Shown: piece after piece, positions 17,667 through 25,797 of the stretch
Layout of the letters: every line of letters begins with the position of its first letter
Position numbering within the stretch: position 1 is the first letter of the stretch
Source: Mycolicibacterium parafortuitum
Lineage (GTDB): Bacteria; Actinomycetota; Actinomycetes; Mycobacteriales; Mycobacteriaceae
Direction: 5' to 3'
NCBI RefSeq assembly: GCF_010725485.1
Contig: NZ_AP022598.1
Coordinates: 5,456,001-5,520,000 of the forward strand
Length of the DNA: 64,000 bases
Notes under the pieces: generated by a model
Databases searched by the model: none
Told to the model about the DNA's origin: nothing
The model's input: the letters and a program-made list of their open reading frames with translations, nothing else
Translations under genes and position numbers: made by a program

Positions 17667-18464
17667 TTAAGTGAAATCCGAACCGCCGTCGACGTTGATG
17701 TTGGCGCCGGTCATATAGGAGTTGCGCCGCGACGCCAGGAACGCGACGACGGGGCCGATCTCGGTGGGCAACCCGGCACGCGGCAGGTGCGCGGGATGGC
17801 CGAAGTGCTCGTCGATCGCGGCCATCAGCGCATACGGGTCACTGCCGTCGACACCGACCGAATCCGCCCACCCGACAAGGGCTTCCGAGGCGATGCTGCC
17901 GGGTGACACGACGTTGACCATGATCTCGTCGTCGGCAAGCAGCAACGAGAGGTTCTTCGAGATGCTGGTGACCATCGCCTTGGCCGCGGTGTAGGCGGGC
18001 AGGATCACGCTCTGGCGTTGGGTGGAGTGCGCGGAGAAGTTCACGATGCGGGCCCATTCCGCGGCGCGCAGCAGCGGCAGTGCGGCGCGCACGCAGTGCA
18101 CCATCCCCATCGCACCGTCGTCGACGGCCCGGCGCCAGTCGGCGTCGCTGAGCTCGTCGAAGGTGCCGCGCACGGTCGGGCCGACCGCGTTGACGAGGAT
18201 GTTGAGCTGCCCGCCCCAGCGCTGTGCGATCTCGGCGAACGCCTGCTGCACGGCGGCGTCGTCGGCGCAGTCGGCGACCAGACCCACTGCGTCCGGGCTG
18301 CCGCGGCCGCGCAGCTGCGCGGCCGCGTCCTCGAGCACCTCCTGGGTCCGGCCGATGACCGCCACCCTCGCGCCGTCGTCGGCGAAGCAGTGCGCGGCCG
18401 CCAGCCCCATCCCGCGGCCACCGCCGACCACGACCGCGGTGGCGTCACGCAGACCCAGGTCCAT
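17667..18464 (-). CDS. Short-chain dehydrogenase/reductase
   Basis: Classical SDR of 265 aa. The nucleotide loop is GGGRGMGLA (in place of TGxxxGIG), NAVG replaces NNAG, and the catalytic Ser-Tyr-Lys set is SAHSTQR...YTAAK. It would oxidise a hydroxy-acyl-CoA or alcohol with NAD(P). The gene lies 18 nt downstream of the crotonase at 18483 and 32 nt upstream of the DHDPS-family gene, so the three are probably co-transcribed. The C-terminal INVDGGSDFT is typical of the family. Confidence 0.9.
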   Translation of the reverse strand: MDLGLRDATAVVVGGGRGMGLAAAHCFADDGARVAVIGRTQEVLEDAAAQLRGRGSPDAVGLVADCADDAAVQQAFAEIAQRWGGQLNILVNAVGPTVRGTFDELSDADWRRAVDDGAMGMVHCVRAALPLLRAAEWARIVNFSAHSTQRQSVILPAYTAAKAMVTSISKNLSLLLADDEIMVNVVSPGSIASEALVGWADSVGVDGSDPYALMAAIDEHFGHPAHLPRAGLPTEIGPVVAFLASRRNSYMTGANINVDGGSDFT

Positions 18465-18482
18465 CGCGTCCGATTCCCCGGG

Positions 18483-19244
18483 TCAGGACCCCGTCCAGTT
18501 CGGCTTGCGCTTCTCGGCGAACGCCGTCGCGCCCTCCATCGCGTCCTTCGACGAGAACACCGGAAACGCGATCTCGCCCTGCTTCTTCCACATCTCGGCC
18601 TCGGTCCAGTCCGCCGACTTCGCGATGATCTCCTTCGTGGCCGCGACCGCCAGCGGGCCGTTGGCGGTGATGCGCTCGGCCAGTGCCAGCGCACCGTCGA
18701 GCGCGCCGCCCGGTTCGGTCAGCACGTTGACGAAACCCCACGCCGAGGCTTCCTCGGCGGTGAAGCTGTCGCCGGTCAACGCGAGCTCAAGGGCCTTCTG
18801 GTACGGGATCTTCTTCTGCAGCCGCAGTAGGCCGCCGCCGGCGGCGACCAGGCCGCGCTTGACCTCGGGGATGCCGAACTTCGCGTCCTTGGCGGCCACG
18901 ATCAGGTCGGTGGCCAGCACGATCTCGGTGCCACCCGCCAGCGCGTACCCCTCGACCGCGGCGATCAGCGGCTTGCGGGGCGGGCGTTCGGTGAACCCGA
19001 TGCCGCGACCCTCGATGGCCGGGACCTCACCGGCCATGAACGCCTTGAGGTCCATCCCGGCACAGAAGTTGCCACCCGCGCCGGTGATGATTCCCACCGA
19101 CAAATCCGGGGTGTCGTCGAGTTGATCCATCGCGTCGGCCAGCCCCTGGGCCACCGCGAGGTTGAAGGCGTTGCGCGCCTCGGGACGGTTGATGGTGATG
19201 ATCAGCACCCGGTCTCGGCGCTCTACCAGAACCTCGTCAGACAC
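18483..19244 (-). CDS. Enoyl-CoA hydratase (EchA)
   Basis: A 253-aa crotonase. Motifs: RPEARNAFNLAV, the oxyanion segments GGNFCAGMDLKAF and EGYALAGGTEIVLA, and GIPEVKRGLVAAGGGLLRL carrying a Glu at the first catalytic position. The frame opens at 19400 inside the TetR promoter region; the GTG at 19244 is preferred because AAGGG lies 8 nt upstream and SDEVLVERRDRVLIITINR is where family homology begins. It is the first gene of the minus-strand operon and shares its promoter region with the divergent TetR gene, implying local repression. Confidence 0.9.
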   Translation of the reverse strand: MSDEVLVERRDRVLIITINRPEARNAFNLAVAQGLADAMDQLDDTPDLSVGIITGAGGNFCAGMDLKAFMAGEVPAIEGRGIGFTERPPRKPLIAAVEGYALAGGTEIVLATDLIVAAKDAKFGIPEVKRGLVAAGGGLLRLQKKIPYQKALELALTGDSFTAEEASAWGFVNVLTEPGGALDGALALAERITANGPLAVAATKEIIAKSADWTEAEMWKKQGEIAFPVFSSKDAMEGATAFAEKRKPNWTGS

Positions 19245-19296
19245 TTGTCGCCCTTGACCTTTCGTGTGGGATATCGCCGAGCAGTGCTGGAAAAGC

Positions 19297-19317
19297 TTAC
19301 TATAGGACTTACAGTAA
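19297..19317. promoter_or_regulatory. TetR-type operator between EchA and TetR genes
   Basis: TTACTATAGGACTTACAGTAA reads as an inverted repeat of TTACTrTArG. It lies 53 bp upstream of the EchA start and about 180 bp upstream of the TetR start, in the shared divergent region. A regulator next to its own operator is the common arrangement for TetR proteins; binding is inferred. Confidence 0.65.
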
Positions 19318-19497
19318 AACGATGAAACAACCGTGACGACGGCCCACCGCAACCCAGGCGGTAAGGTCGCGCTCACGGCGATACTCCGACACCGCTGCAA
19401 AGACGCAGTTCAGAGTATGCGCCGTCGATACATTCAGGACCACGAATCCGTCTCGGCGGGCAGCGTGGACACCGTCGAGATGATGGAGGTGCCTCCA

Positions 19498-20235
19498 GTG
19501 GCAAAGCAGGCGACCGCGGAGAAGCGTCAGCGCCGGGAACGCGGTTCCATCAACCCCGATGACATCATCAAGGGCGCGTTCGAACTCGCCGAACAGGTCG
19601 GCATCGACAACCTGAGCATGCCGCTGCTGGGCAAGCATCTCGGCGTCGGCGTCACGAGCATCTACTGGTACTTCCGCAAGAAGGACGATCTGCTCAACGC
19701 GATGACCGACCGGGCCTTGCGCCAGTACGCGTTCGCGACCCCGTACGTGGAGGCCGAGGACTGGCGCGAGACGCTGGCCAACCACGCGCGCACGATGCGG
19801 AATACGTTCAACGGCAATCCGATCCTGTGCGACCTGATCCTGATCCGATCCGCGCTGAGCCCTCGTGCGGCCAAGGTCGGCGTCAAGGAGGTCGAGAAGG
19901 CGATCAGCAGCCTCGTCGAGGCAGGGCTGTCCCCCGAGGACGCGTTCGACACCTACTCGGCGATGTCGGTGCACGTCCGCGGATCAGTGGTGCTGCAGCG
20001 ATTGCGCGAGAAGAACCTCGCCGGTGAGGACGGCCACGGCGATATCGACGACACGATGGCGTTCGACCCCGAGACCGCCCCGCTGCTGGCGGCGGTGACG
20101 CAGCAGGGCCATCACCTGAGCGCGTCCGACGACCGCAACTTCGAGTTCGGGCTGGACTGCATCCTGGAGAACGCCGCCCGGCTGATCGAACAGAACAAGA
20201 AGTCCGGCCGCAAGACCACCGCGCGCAAACGCTAG
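19498..20235 (+). CDS. TetR-family transcriptional regulator
   Basis: Repressor-type protein of 245 aa with an N-terminal HTH (SMPLLGKHLGVGVTSIYWYF, about residues 40-60) and a variable ligand-binding C-terminal domain ending in a Lys/Arg-rich tail (KKSGRKTTARKR). The open frame starts at 19333, but the GTG at 19498 has GGAGG 8 nt upstream and begins just before the conserved part, leaving a leader of more than 160 nt. It diverges from the crotonase-SDR-DHDPS operon and probably controls it through the inverted repeat at 19297. The ligand is likely an acyl-CoA intermediate, by analogy. Confidence 0.9.
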   Translation: MAKQATAEKRQRRERGSINPDDIIKGAFELAEQVGIDNLSMPLLGKHLGVGVTSIYWYFRKKDDLLNAMTDRALRQYAFATPYVEAEDWRETLANHARTMRNTFNGNPILCDLILIRSALSPRAAKVGVKEVEKAISSLVEAGLSPEDAFDTYSAMSVHVRGSVVLQRLREKNLAGEDGHGDIDDTMAFDPETAPLLAAVTQQGHHLSASDDRNFEFGLDCILENAARLIEQNKKSGRKTTARKR

Positions 20236-20244
20236 ACCCCCGCT

Positions 20245-20309
20245 CCGCCGAAATTGCATTCCAGCAGCAGAAGTTCGAGTAGGTCACTGCTGGAACGCAA
20301 TTTCGGCGA
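20245..20309. repeat. 65-bp palindromic repeat, copy B
   Basis: Same hairpin as 3729-3793: CCGCCGAAAT-TGCATTCCAGCAGCAGA...TGCTGGAACGCAATTTCGGCG, with the same loop core AGTTCGAGT. It sits between the convergent TetR and thiolase genes, 10 nt after the TetR stop and 7 nt before the thiolase stop, so it should terminate both transcripts. Confidence 0.8.
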
Positions 20310-20316
20310 GATGGTT

Positions 20317-21492
20317 CTAGACCTCGATGACGACGCCGCCGCCCTGACCGCCACCCGCGCACATCGCGGCGACACCGATGCCGCCGCCACGACGCTGCAG
20401 TTCGTAGATCAGGGTGGTGATCATCCGGGCGCCGGACGCCGCGATCGGATGACCGAGGCTGCAGCCACTGCCGGAGAAGTTGACCAGTTCCTCATCGATG
20501 CCGTACTCACGCACCGCGGCGATCGGCACCGACGCGAACGCCTCGTTGATCTCCCAGAGCGTCACATCGGACGGCTTGAGGCCGGCCTTGTCCAGCACCC
20601 GGCCGATGACCTTGACACCACCGAGACCGGTGTCGCGCGGGGCGACGCCGACCGCACCCCAGGCGCGGACCTTGGCCATCACCGTGAGGTTGTTCGCCGC
20701 GGCGTAGTCGGCCTCCACCAGGGCCACACCGGCTGCGGCGTCATTGGTGCCGCTGCTGTTGCCCGCGGTGATCGAGAAGCCCTCGATCTCCGGGTGCAAC
20801 ACCTTCAGGCCGGCGAGCTTCTCGACGGTGGTGTCGCGGCGCGGGTGCTCGTCGACGCTGAAGTCGATCACCGAACCGTCGAACTGCTCGACCTTCAGCG
20901 GCACGATCTCGTCGAGGAACTTGCCCGCATCCTGGGCGGCCACGGCGCGCTGGTGGGAGCGGGCGGCCCAGGCGTCCATGTCCTCGCGGGTGATGCCGGC
21001 GGCCTGCGCGGTATTCCAGCCGACGGTGATGGACATGTCCTTGGTCGGGGCGTCCGGCGTCTCGACGTGGGTGGGCGGCATCCAGCGTTCCTCGAACTTC
21101 AGCTCGGGACCGGGGATGCGCCAGTTGGTCAGCGGCGTCATCGACAGCGACTGCACGCCGCCCGCGATCAGCACGCGCTCCATGCCGGAGCCGATCTGCG
21201 CCGCGGCGTTGCCGATCGCGGTCAGGCTGCCCGCGCAGTGCCGGTTCACCGACTGTCCGGGAACATGCTGCAGGCCCGCGGCATCGGCGGCATAGCGCGC
21301 GAGATCGCCGCCGCCGTAATGGGATTCGGCGAAAATGATGTCGTCGATGTCGGCAGGGTCGACGCCGGAGCGGCGGACGACCTCGGGCAGCACCGTGGTG
21401 ATCAGCGTCTCGGGCGGGGTGTTGACCAGTGTGCCCTTGAACGAGCGGCCGATGGCCGTCCTGGCAGCACCGACGATGACGGGTGTAGGCAT
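20317..21492 (-). CDS. Acetyl-CoA acetyltransferase / thiolase (FadA)
   Basis: Thiolase of 391 aa catalysing CoA-dependent cleavage of 3-ketoacyl-CoA. The complete active site is visible: nucleophile Cys in VNRHCAGS, NEAF in INEAFASVP, His in GCSLGHPIAASG and the second Cys in MCAGGGQGG. It is 78 nt downstream of a crotonase gene on the same strand and ends at the dispersed palindrome. GAGGTCGAGA precedes the ATG. It could serve the pathway encoded on either side, as no other thiolase lies in the 9.8-19.2 kb operon. Confidence 0.94.
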   Translation of the reverse strand: MPTPVIVGAARTAIGRSFKGTLVNTPPETLITTVLPEVVRRSGVDPADIDDIIFAESHYGGGDLARYAADAAGLQHVPGQSVNRHCAGSLTAIGNAAAQIGSGMERVLIAGGVQSLSMTPLTNWRIPGPELKFEERWMPPTHVETPDAPTKDMSITVGWNTAQAAGITREDMDAWAARSHQRAVAAQDAGKFLDEIVPLKVEQFDGSVIDFSVDEHPRRDTTVEKLAGLKVLHPEIEGFSITAGNSSGTNDAAAGVALVEADYAAANNLTVMAKVRAWGAVGVAPRDTGLGGVKVIGRVLDKAGLKPSDVTLWEINEAFASVPIAAVREYGIDEELVNFSGSGCSLGHPIAASGARMITTLIYELQRRGGGIGVAAMCAGGGQGGGVVIEV

Positions 21493-21570
21493 GCTCTCGA
21501 CCTCGGTTTCTCGACAGACGAACGTTACAAAACTAACAGATAATGTAGCGCCGACCGCAAGTGACCCGAG

Positions 21571-22458
21571 TCACTCCGGCTCCGGCACGAAGAAATGCTC
21601 GTCACGCAGCCGGAACGCCTCCTTGGTGCCGTGCTGGGCGCGGGTCTTCACGAAGTTGAACTCGCCGTCGGCGAACTGCAGGTTCGTGCCGTACGCATGG
21701 AACAGATAGCTCGCCACCTCCTCGCCCTGGTACGCCTGGCTCTGCTCGACGAGCCGGAACGCCTCCTTGGCGATCACCACGCCGTCGGCGGGCATCTTGG
21801 CCGCCTTCTCGGCCCAATACCGGGCGCGCGCGGTGACCTTCCCCGGCTCGCAGGTCTCGGTGAACACGCCGAGGTGCTCGACCTCGCCGGCCCTGATGAT
21901 GTCCCCGGTGAGCAGCAGCCGGCGGGCCTGCACCGGACCGAGCCGGTGGAAGAACATGTGCAGGCTGCCCAGCGCGGGGCCCAGGAACCGGGTGGCGGGC
22001 ATCCCGATGCGGGTGTCGCGGGCGATCACCGAGATGTCGGTCATCAGCGCCATCTCGAAACCGCCGCCGAGCGCGTACCCGCTGATCTCGCCGACGGTGA
22101 CCTTCGGGAAGCCCATCAGGTTGTGATAGAAGCCGAACGACTTGCGGTCCACGGTGAGCCGGCGCCGCTGACTGGGACGGGATTTCGCGGGTCTCTTCTC
22201 GTCGCCCTTACCCTCACCGCCATACCAGCCGTAGGCGTTGTTCATGTCCGCCCCGGTGCTGAACACGCCGTCGGCGCCGCGCAGCAACACCACGGTGATG
22301 TCGTCATCCTCGGCGACCTCGTCGAGGTAGCGGCCCATCAGGTTGCGCATCGACGCGTCATAGGAGTTGCGCTGCTTGGGGTTGTTCAGCGTGATGGTGG
22401 CAATGCGCTTGTCGCGGTCGACCTCGAACAACACGCGGTCGTCGGCGGTGGTGGTCAT
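21571..22458 (-). CDS. Enoyl-CoA hydratase/isomerase family protein
   Basis: Crotonase-fold protein of 295 aa. Oxyanion segments are VFSTGADMNNAYG and ISGYALGGGFEMALM. It carries a basic insertion between them (GEGKGDEKRPAKSRPSQRRR) not usual in short EchA proteins, and the active-site loop is TRFLGPALGSLHMFFHRLG, which lacks the standard catalytic Glu pair. It may be a hydrolase or non-hydratase crotonase. It begins 12 nt downstream of the GntR regulator, so the GntR-crotonase(-thiolase) set is likely one transcript. Confidence 0.85.
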   Translation of the reverse strand: MTTTADDRVLFEVDRDKRIATITLNNPKQRNSYDASMRNLMGRYLDEVAEDDDITVVLLRGADGVFSTGADMNNAYGWYGGEGKGDEKRPAKSRPSQRRRLTVDRKSFGFYHNLMGFPKVTVGEISGYALGGGFEMALMTDISVIARDTRIGMPATRFLGPALGSLHMFFHRLGPVQARRLLLTGDIIRAGEVEHLGVFTETCEPGKVTARARYWAEKAAKMPADGVVIAKEAFRLVEQSQAYQGEEVASYLFHAYGTNLQFADGEFNFVKTRAQHGTKEAFRLRDEHFFVPEPE

Positions 22459-22469
22459 GGGTGAGCCTT

Positions 22470-23249
22470 TCAGGTCGAGATCAGTTTGGCGTCAATGGTT
22501 TTGTCCGACCCGGCGGCGAGTGTGTTGCGGCGAGCGGCGGCCAAGTGATCCTGGGCAAGTCGCACGGCCTTGGCCGAGTTCCCGTCGGCGATCGCCTCGA
22601 GCAGTCGGTGGTGGTCACGCAGGGCCGCGCGCATCGTCGTAGGCCTCATCGGGTCCTCGGGGTGGAATTCGTCGCTCCAGACCGCGGATTCGTGCGCCGA
22701 CCAGATCACCTCGAGCGAACCGATCAGCAGGATCATCGGCTCGTTGCCGCAGCGGGAGACGATGGCCTCGTGGAACCGGCGGGCGTTCGGGACGTACCGC
22801 GACGGGGTGTCGAACTGCTCGGCCTGCGCGTCGATCGCCTCCCGCAGGTACGGAAGTACCTCGGTTGCGCGGTCCTCGCGGGCCGCGCACATGCCCGCGC
22901 AGATCGGCTCCAGATGCAGCAGTGCCTCGCTGACGTCTCCCGGGGTCGCCGCGCGCGTCTGCAGCACCATGCCGATCATCTGCGCGGTGCGTTCGGCCGA
23001 CGGCAGATGCACCACCGCGCCTCCGACGTTGCCGCGCCGCACCGAGATCAGGCCGTCGGACTCCAGGATGTGGATCGCCTCGCGCACCGCGGGTGGGCTG
23101 ACGCCGAACTCGGCGAACAGCGCCTCCTGCGACGGTAGTACGTCGCCCTCTTTGAGTCGCCCGGTCAGGATGTCCTCGCGCAGCCGAGACGCCACGAGGT
23201 CGGCGACCCGGGGCTGGCGTATACGCGGTGGCGGCGATTGAGACGACAC
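22470..23249 (-). CDS. GntR-family regulator (FadR/FCD type)
   Basis: A 259-aa regulator: N-terminal winged HTH (RLREDILTGRLKEGDVLPSQ, FGVSPPAVREAIHILESDG) and an all-helical FCD effector domain with HHRLLEAIADG near the C-terminus and RRFHEAIVSRCGN, where Asp/His residues usually hold a metal. Such proteins sense acyl-CoAs or organic acids. GTG start at 23249 with only a weak ribosome site. It diverges from the crotonase/synthetase operon beginning at 23358, whose promoter region holds a palindrome, so it is the likely local regulator of both directions. Confidence 0.9.
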   Translation of the reverse strand: MSSQSPPPRIRQPRVADLVASRLREDILTGRLKEGDVLPSQEALFAEFGVSPPAVREAIHILESDGLISVRRGNVGGAVVHLPSAERTAQMIGMVLQTRAATPGDVSEALLHLEPICAGMCAAREDRATEVLPYLREAIDAQAEQFDTPSRYVPNARRFHEAIVSRCGNEPMILLIGSLEVIWSAHESAVWSDEFHPEDPMRPTTMRAALRDHHRLLEAIADGNSAKAVRLAQDHLAAARRNTLAAGSDKTIDAKLIST

Positions 23250-23313
23250 GTGTTCCGTCGACGGCCTTTCCTTGCTAACTTGTACAGGATAGTAATCGTA
23301 GTACCAACTGTAT

Positions 23314-23329
23314 GGCTATCTGTATAGCC
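23314..23329. promoter_or_regulatory. Palindrome in divergent GntR/EchA promoter region
   Basis: GGCTATCTGTATAGCC has perfect 6-bp arms and a 4-nt spacer, 29 bp upstream of the GTG at 23358. Nearby TTGTACAGGATAGTA and GTACCAACTGTAT add further GTAC-type half-sites between 23279 and 23313. A GntR binding site is likely, though which palindrome is used cannot be told. Confidence 0.5.
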
Positions 23330-23357
23330 CTCTGCCGGCCCGGGAGGACGGTGTCCT

Positions 23358-24179
23358 GTGCGCGATGACGCGGACGCAGGCGCGGTGCGGCTGACCACAG
23401 ACGACTCCGTGCTGCGCATCACGCTGGACCGTCCTGGTCGGCGTAATTCATTGAGCCACAGCATGATCGATGAGCTTGTCGCTACGCTGACCCGGGCCGC
23501 CTCCGACGACTCGCTGCGCGCGGTGCTGCTCACCGGCGCTGGTCGCGACTTCTGCTCGGGCGCCGACTGGGTCGCCACCAACAGTGCCGCCGGCAACAGC
23601 GGAGACCGCAAGCCACGTCCCGGCAATCTGATCCGCCGCGTGCCGCATCAGGCCAACCGGCTCGTCGAACTGATCACCACCATCCACGTTCCGGTGGTGT
23701 GCGCCGTGCAGGGCTGGGCGGTCGGGTTGGGCTGCAACCTCGCACTGGCCGCGGACTTCACCGTCGCGGCCTCGGACGCGAACCTGTGGGAACCGTTCAT
23801 CGACCGCGGCTTCAGCCCCGACTCGGGCGCGACCTGGCTGCTGCCGCGACTCGCCGGGGTGGCCCGGGCCAAACGGATGCTGCTGCTCGGGGAAAAGGTC
23901 AGCGGCACCGAGGCCGCCGACTGGGGGCTGATCCACCAGGCCGTCGCGGCCGACGAGATCACCGCCGCGGCCGACGATCTCGCGCGCAGGCTGGCCGCGG
24001 GACCGACCGTGGCGATCGGGCTGGCCAAGCAGGCCGTGAACTTCGGGCTGACCGCCACGCTGCCGCAGTCGATGGCCCACGAGCTCGCCGATCTGGAACT
24101 GGCCTGCCGCACCGCTGATTTCAAGGAAGGCCTGGCGGCGTTCCGCGCCCGCCGGGCACCGGACTTCCACGGCAGATAG
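23358..24179 (+). CDS. Enoyl-CoA hydratase/isomerase, PaaG-like
   Basis: A 273-aa crotonase and the first gene of the plus-strand operon. The oxyanion segments are RDFCSGADWV and VQGWAVGLGCNLALA. The active-site loop RGFSPDSGATWLLPRLAG has the PDSGxTWxLPR pattern seen in PaaG-type isomerases, with Asp where hydratases have Glu. It may thus isomerise a double bond or an epoxide/oxepin-type CoA intermediate instead of adding water. GTG start preceded by GGGAGGA. The following gene starts 14 nt downstream. Confidence 0.88.
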   Translation: MRDDADAGAVRLTTDDSVLRITLDRPGRRNSLSHSMIDELVATLTRAASDDSLRAVLLTGAGRDFCSGADWVATNSAAGNSGDRKPRPGNLIRRVPHQANRLVELITTIHVPVVCAVQGWAVGLGCNLALAADFTVAASDANLWEPFIDRGFSPDSGATWLLPRLAGVARAKRMLLLGEKVSGTEAADWGLIHQAVAADEITAAADDLARRLAAGPTVAIGLAKQAVNFGLTATLPQSMAHELADLELACRTADFKEGLAAFRARRAPDFHGR

Positions 24180-24193
24180 ACGAAAGAAGGCAC

Positions 24194-25006
24194 GTGAGTT
24201 CCCACCGTTACGACACCATCGGCTATGACGTCGACGGCCACACGGCGACGATCACGCTGAATCGGCCGGACGCGCTCAACGCGCTGTCCCCGCACATGAT
24301 CAACGAGCTGCGGGCCGCCTACGACGAGGCCGAGAACGACGACGACATCTGGCTGATGATCGTCACCGGCACCGGCCGGGCGTTCTGCACGGGGGCCGAC
24401 GTCAAGGAGATTCCCGACGACGGCAAGGTGATCTACGAACGCCCCTACCTGTCCACCTACGACCAGTGGGAGGCGCCCCAGGAGGGCACTCCCCCGTTCC
24501 GGCGGATGGCCAAACCCGTGCTCGCGGCGATCAACGGCATCTGCTGCGGCGCCGGGCTGGACTGGGTGACCACCGGGGACATCGTGATCGCCTCCGACAA
24601 GGCGACGTTCTTCGACCCCCACGTCAGCATCGGGCTGGTCGCCGCGCGCGAGATGGTGCGGCTGGCCCGGGTGCTGCCCCGCACGGTGGCGCTGCGGATG
24701 GCATTGACCGGCAAACACGAACGGATGAGCGCCGAGCGCGCCTACGAACTCGGCATGGTCACCGAAGTGGTTCCCCACGACACACTGCTGGAACGCGCCC
24801 ACCAGATCGCCGACATCGTGAACTCCAATGCGCCGCTGGCGGTCCGCGGCACCCGGCTGGCCATCCACAAGACACTCGATCTGCCACTGCTGGAAGGCGA
24901 GATCCTGGCCGAGACATTTCGCGAGCGCGTGGTGCGCACCGAGGACGCGCAGGAGGGCCCGCGGGCGTTCGTCGAGAAGCGCAAGCCGAACTGGCAGTGC
25001 CGCTGA
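24194..25006 (+). CDS. Enoyl-CoA hydratase family protein
   Basis: A 270-aa crotonase with RPDALNALSPHMI, AFCTGADVKEIPD, NGICCGAGLDWVTTGDI and FFDPHVSIGLVAAREMVRLARVLPR. The standard hydratase Glu pair is not clearly present; Glu in AAREM may serve. It is a paralogue of the next gene, sharing the ATFFDxHVSxGLV and LRMALxG blocks, so the two look like an old tandem duplication. GTG start at 24194 just after GAAAGAAGG. Confidence 0.88.
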   Translation: MSSHRYDTIGYDVDGHTATITLNRPDALNALSPHMINELRAAYDEAENDDDIWLMIVTGTGRAFCTGADVKEIPDDGKVIYERPYLSTYDQWEAPQEGTPPFRRMAKPVLAAINGICCGAGLDWVTTGDIVIASDKATFFDPHVSIGLVAAREMVRLARVLPRTVALRMALTGKHERMSAERAYELGMVTEVVPHDTLLERAHQIADIVNSNAPLAVRGTRLAIHKTLDLPLLEGEILAETFRERVVRTEDAQEGPRAFVEKRKPNWQCR

Positions 25007-25014
25007 GGATGTCG

Positions 25015-25797
25015 ATGACCGCAACCGAAACCATCCTGCTCGATCTCGACCACGACGTCCGGGTCGCGACCATCACGCTGAACCGCCCGGAGTCACTGAA
25101 CTCGTTCAATCGCACAATGTGCCATGAAATGCGCGACGCCTGGCACACCATCAAGGACGACGAGGGCATCAACGCCGTCGTGCTGCGGGCCGCCGGCGAA
25201 CGGGCCTTCTCGGCCGGACTGGACGTGAAATCCCGCTACGGCCAGCCCGACATCGTGTGGAACCACGAGGATCCCGGTGAGCTGCTGAGCCCGAAGTGGC
25301 AGAAGATGTGGAAGCCGGTGGTGTGCGCGGTCCAGGGCATGTGCACCGCGGGTGCGCTGTACTTCGTCAACGAGTCCGACGTCGTGATCTGCTCCGAAGG
25401 GGCGACGTTCTTCGACTCCCACGTCAGCGCCGGTCTGGTCAGCGCGCTCGAACCCATCGGCCTGATGCGCCGGGTCGGCCTCGGCGACACACTGCGGATG
25501 GCGTTGATGGGCAACGACGAACGCGTCGGTGCCCAGACCGCGCTGCGCATCGGCCTGGTCACCGAGGTCGTCCCCGAGAGCGCGCTGTGGGACCGCGCCC
25601 ACGAGATCGCCGTGACGATCGCGAAGAAGCCGCCGACCGCCACCCAGGGCACGGTCAAGGCGATCTGGGAATCCCTCGACAAGCCCTACCGCGCCGCGAT
25701 GGACCAGGGGCTGATCTACACCCGGCTGGGCAACCCCATCGCGACCGACGAACTCGCCGAACGCCCCGTGCCGAAGACGGCGCCGAGGATCCGATGA
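25015..25797 (+). CDS. Enoyl-CoA hydratase family protein (tandem paralogue)
   Basis: A 260-aa crotonase with RPESLNSFNRTMC, AFSAGLDVKSRYG, QGMCTAGALYFVNESDV and FFDSHVSAGLVSALEPIGLMRR. Two ATGs are in frame (25009, 25015); GAGG at 25005 gives 6-nt spacing to the second, so that is preferred, while the longer upstream frame is the shadow of the previous gene. It overlaps the next gene by 4 nt (ATGA). Three crotonases in succession imply a pathway with several hydration, isomerisation or C-C cleavage steps, not one round of linear beta-oxidation. Confidence 0.88.
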   Translation: MTATETILLDLDHDVRVATITLNRPESLNSFNRTMCHEMRDAWHTIKDDEGINAVVLRAAGERAFSAGLDVKSRYGQPDIVWNHEDPGELLSPKWQKMWKPVVCAVQGMCTAGALYFVNESDVVICSEGATFFDSHVSAGLVSALEPIGLMRRVGLGDTLRMALMGNDERVGAQTALRIGLVTEVVPESALWDRAHEIAVTIAKKPPTATQGTVKAIWESLDKPYRAAMDQGLIYTRLGNPIATDELAERPVPKTAPRIR

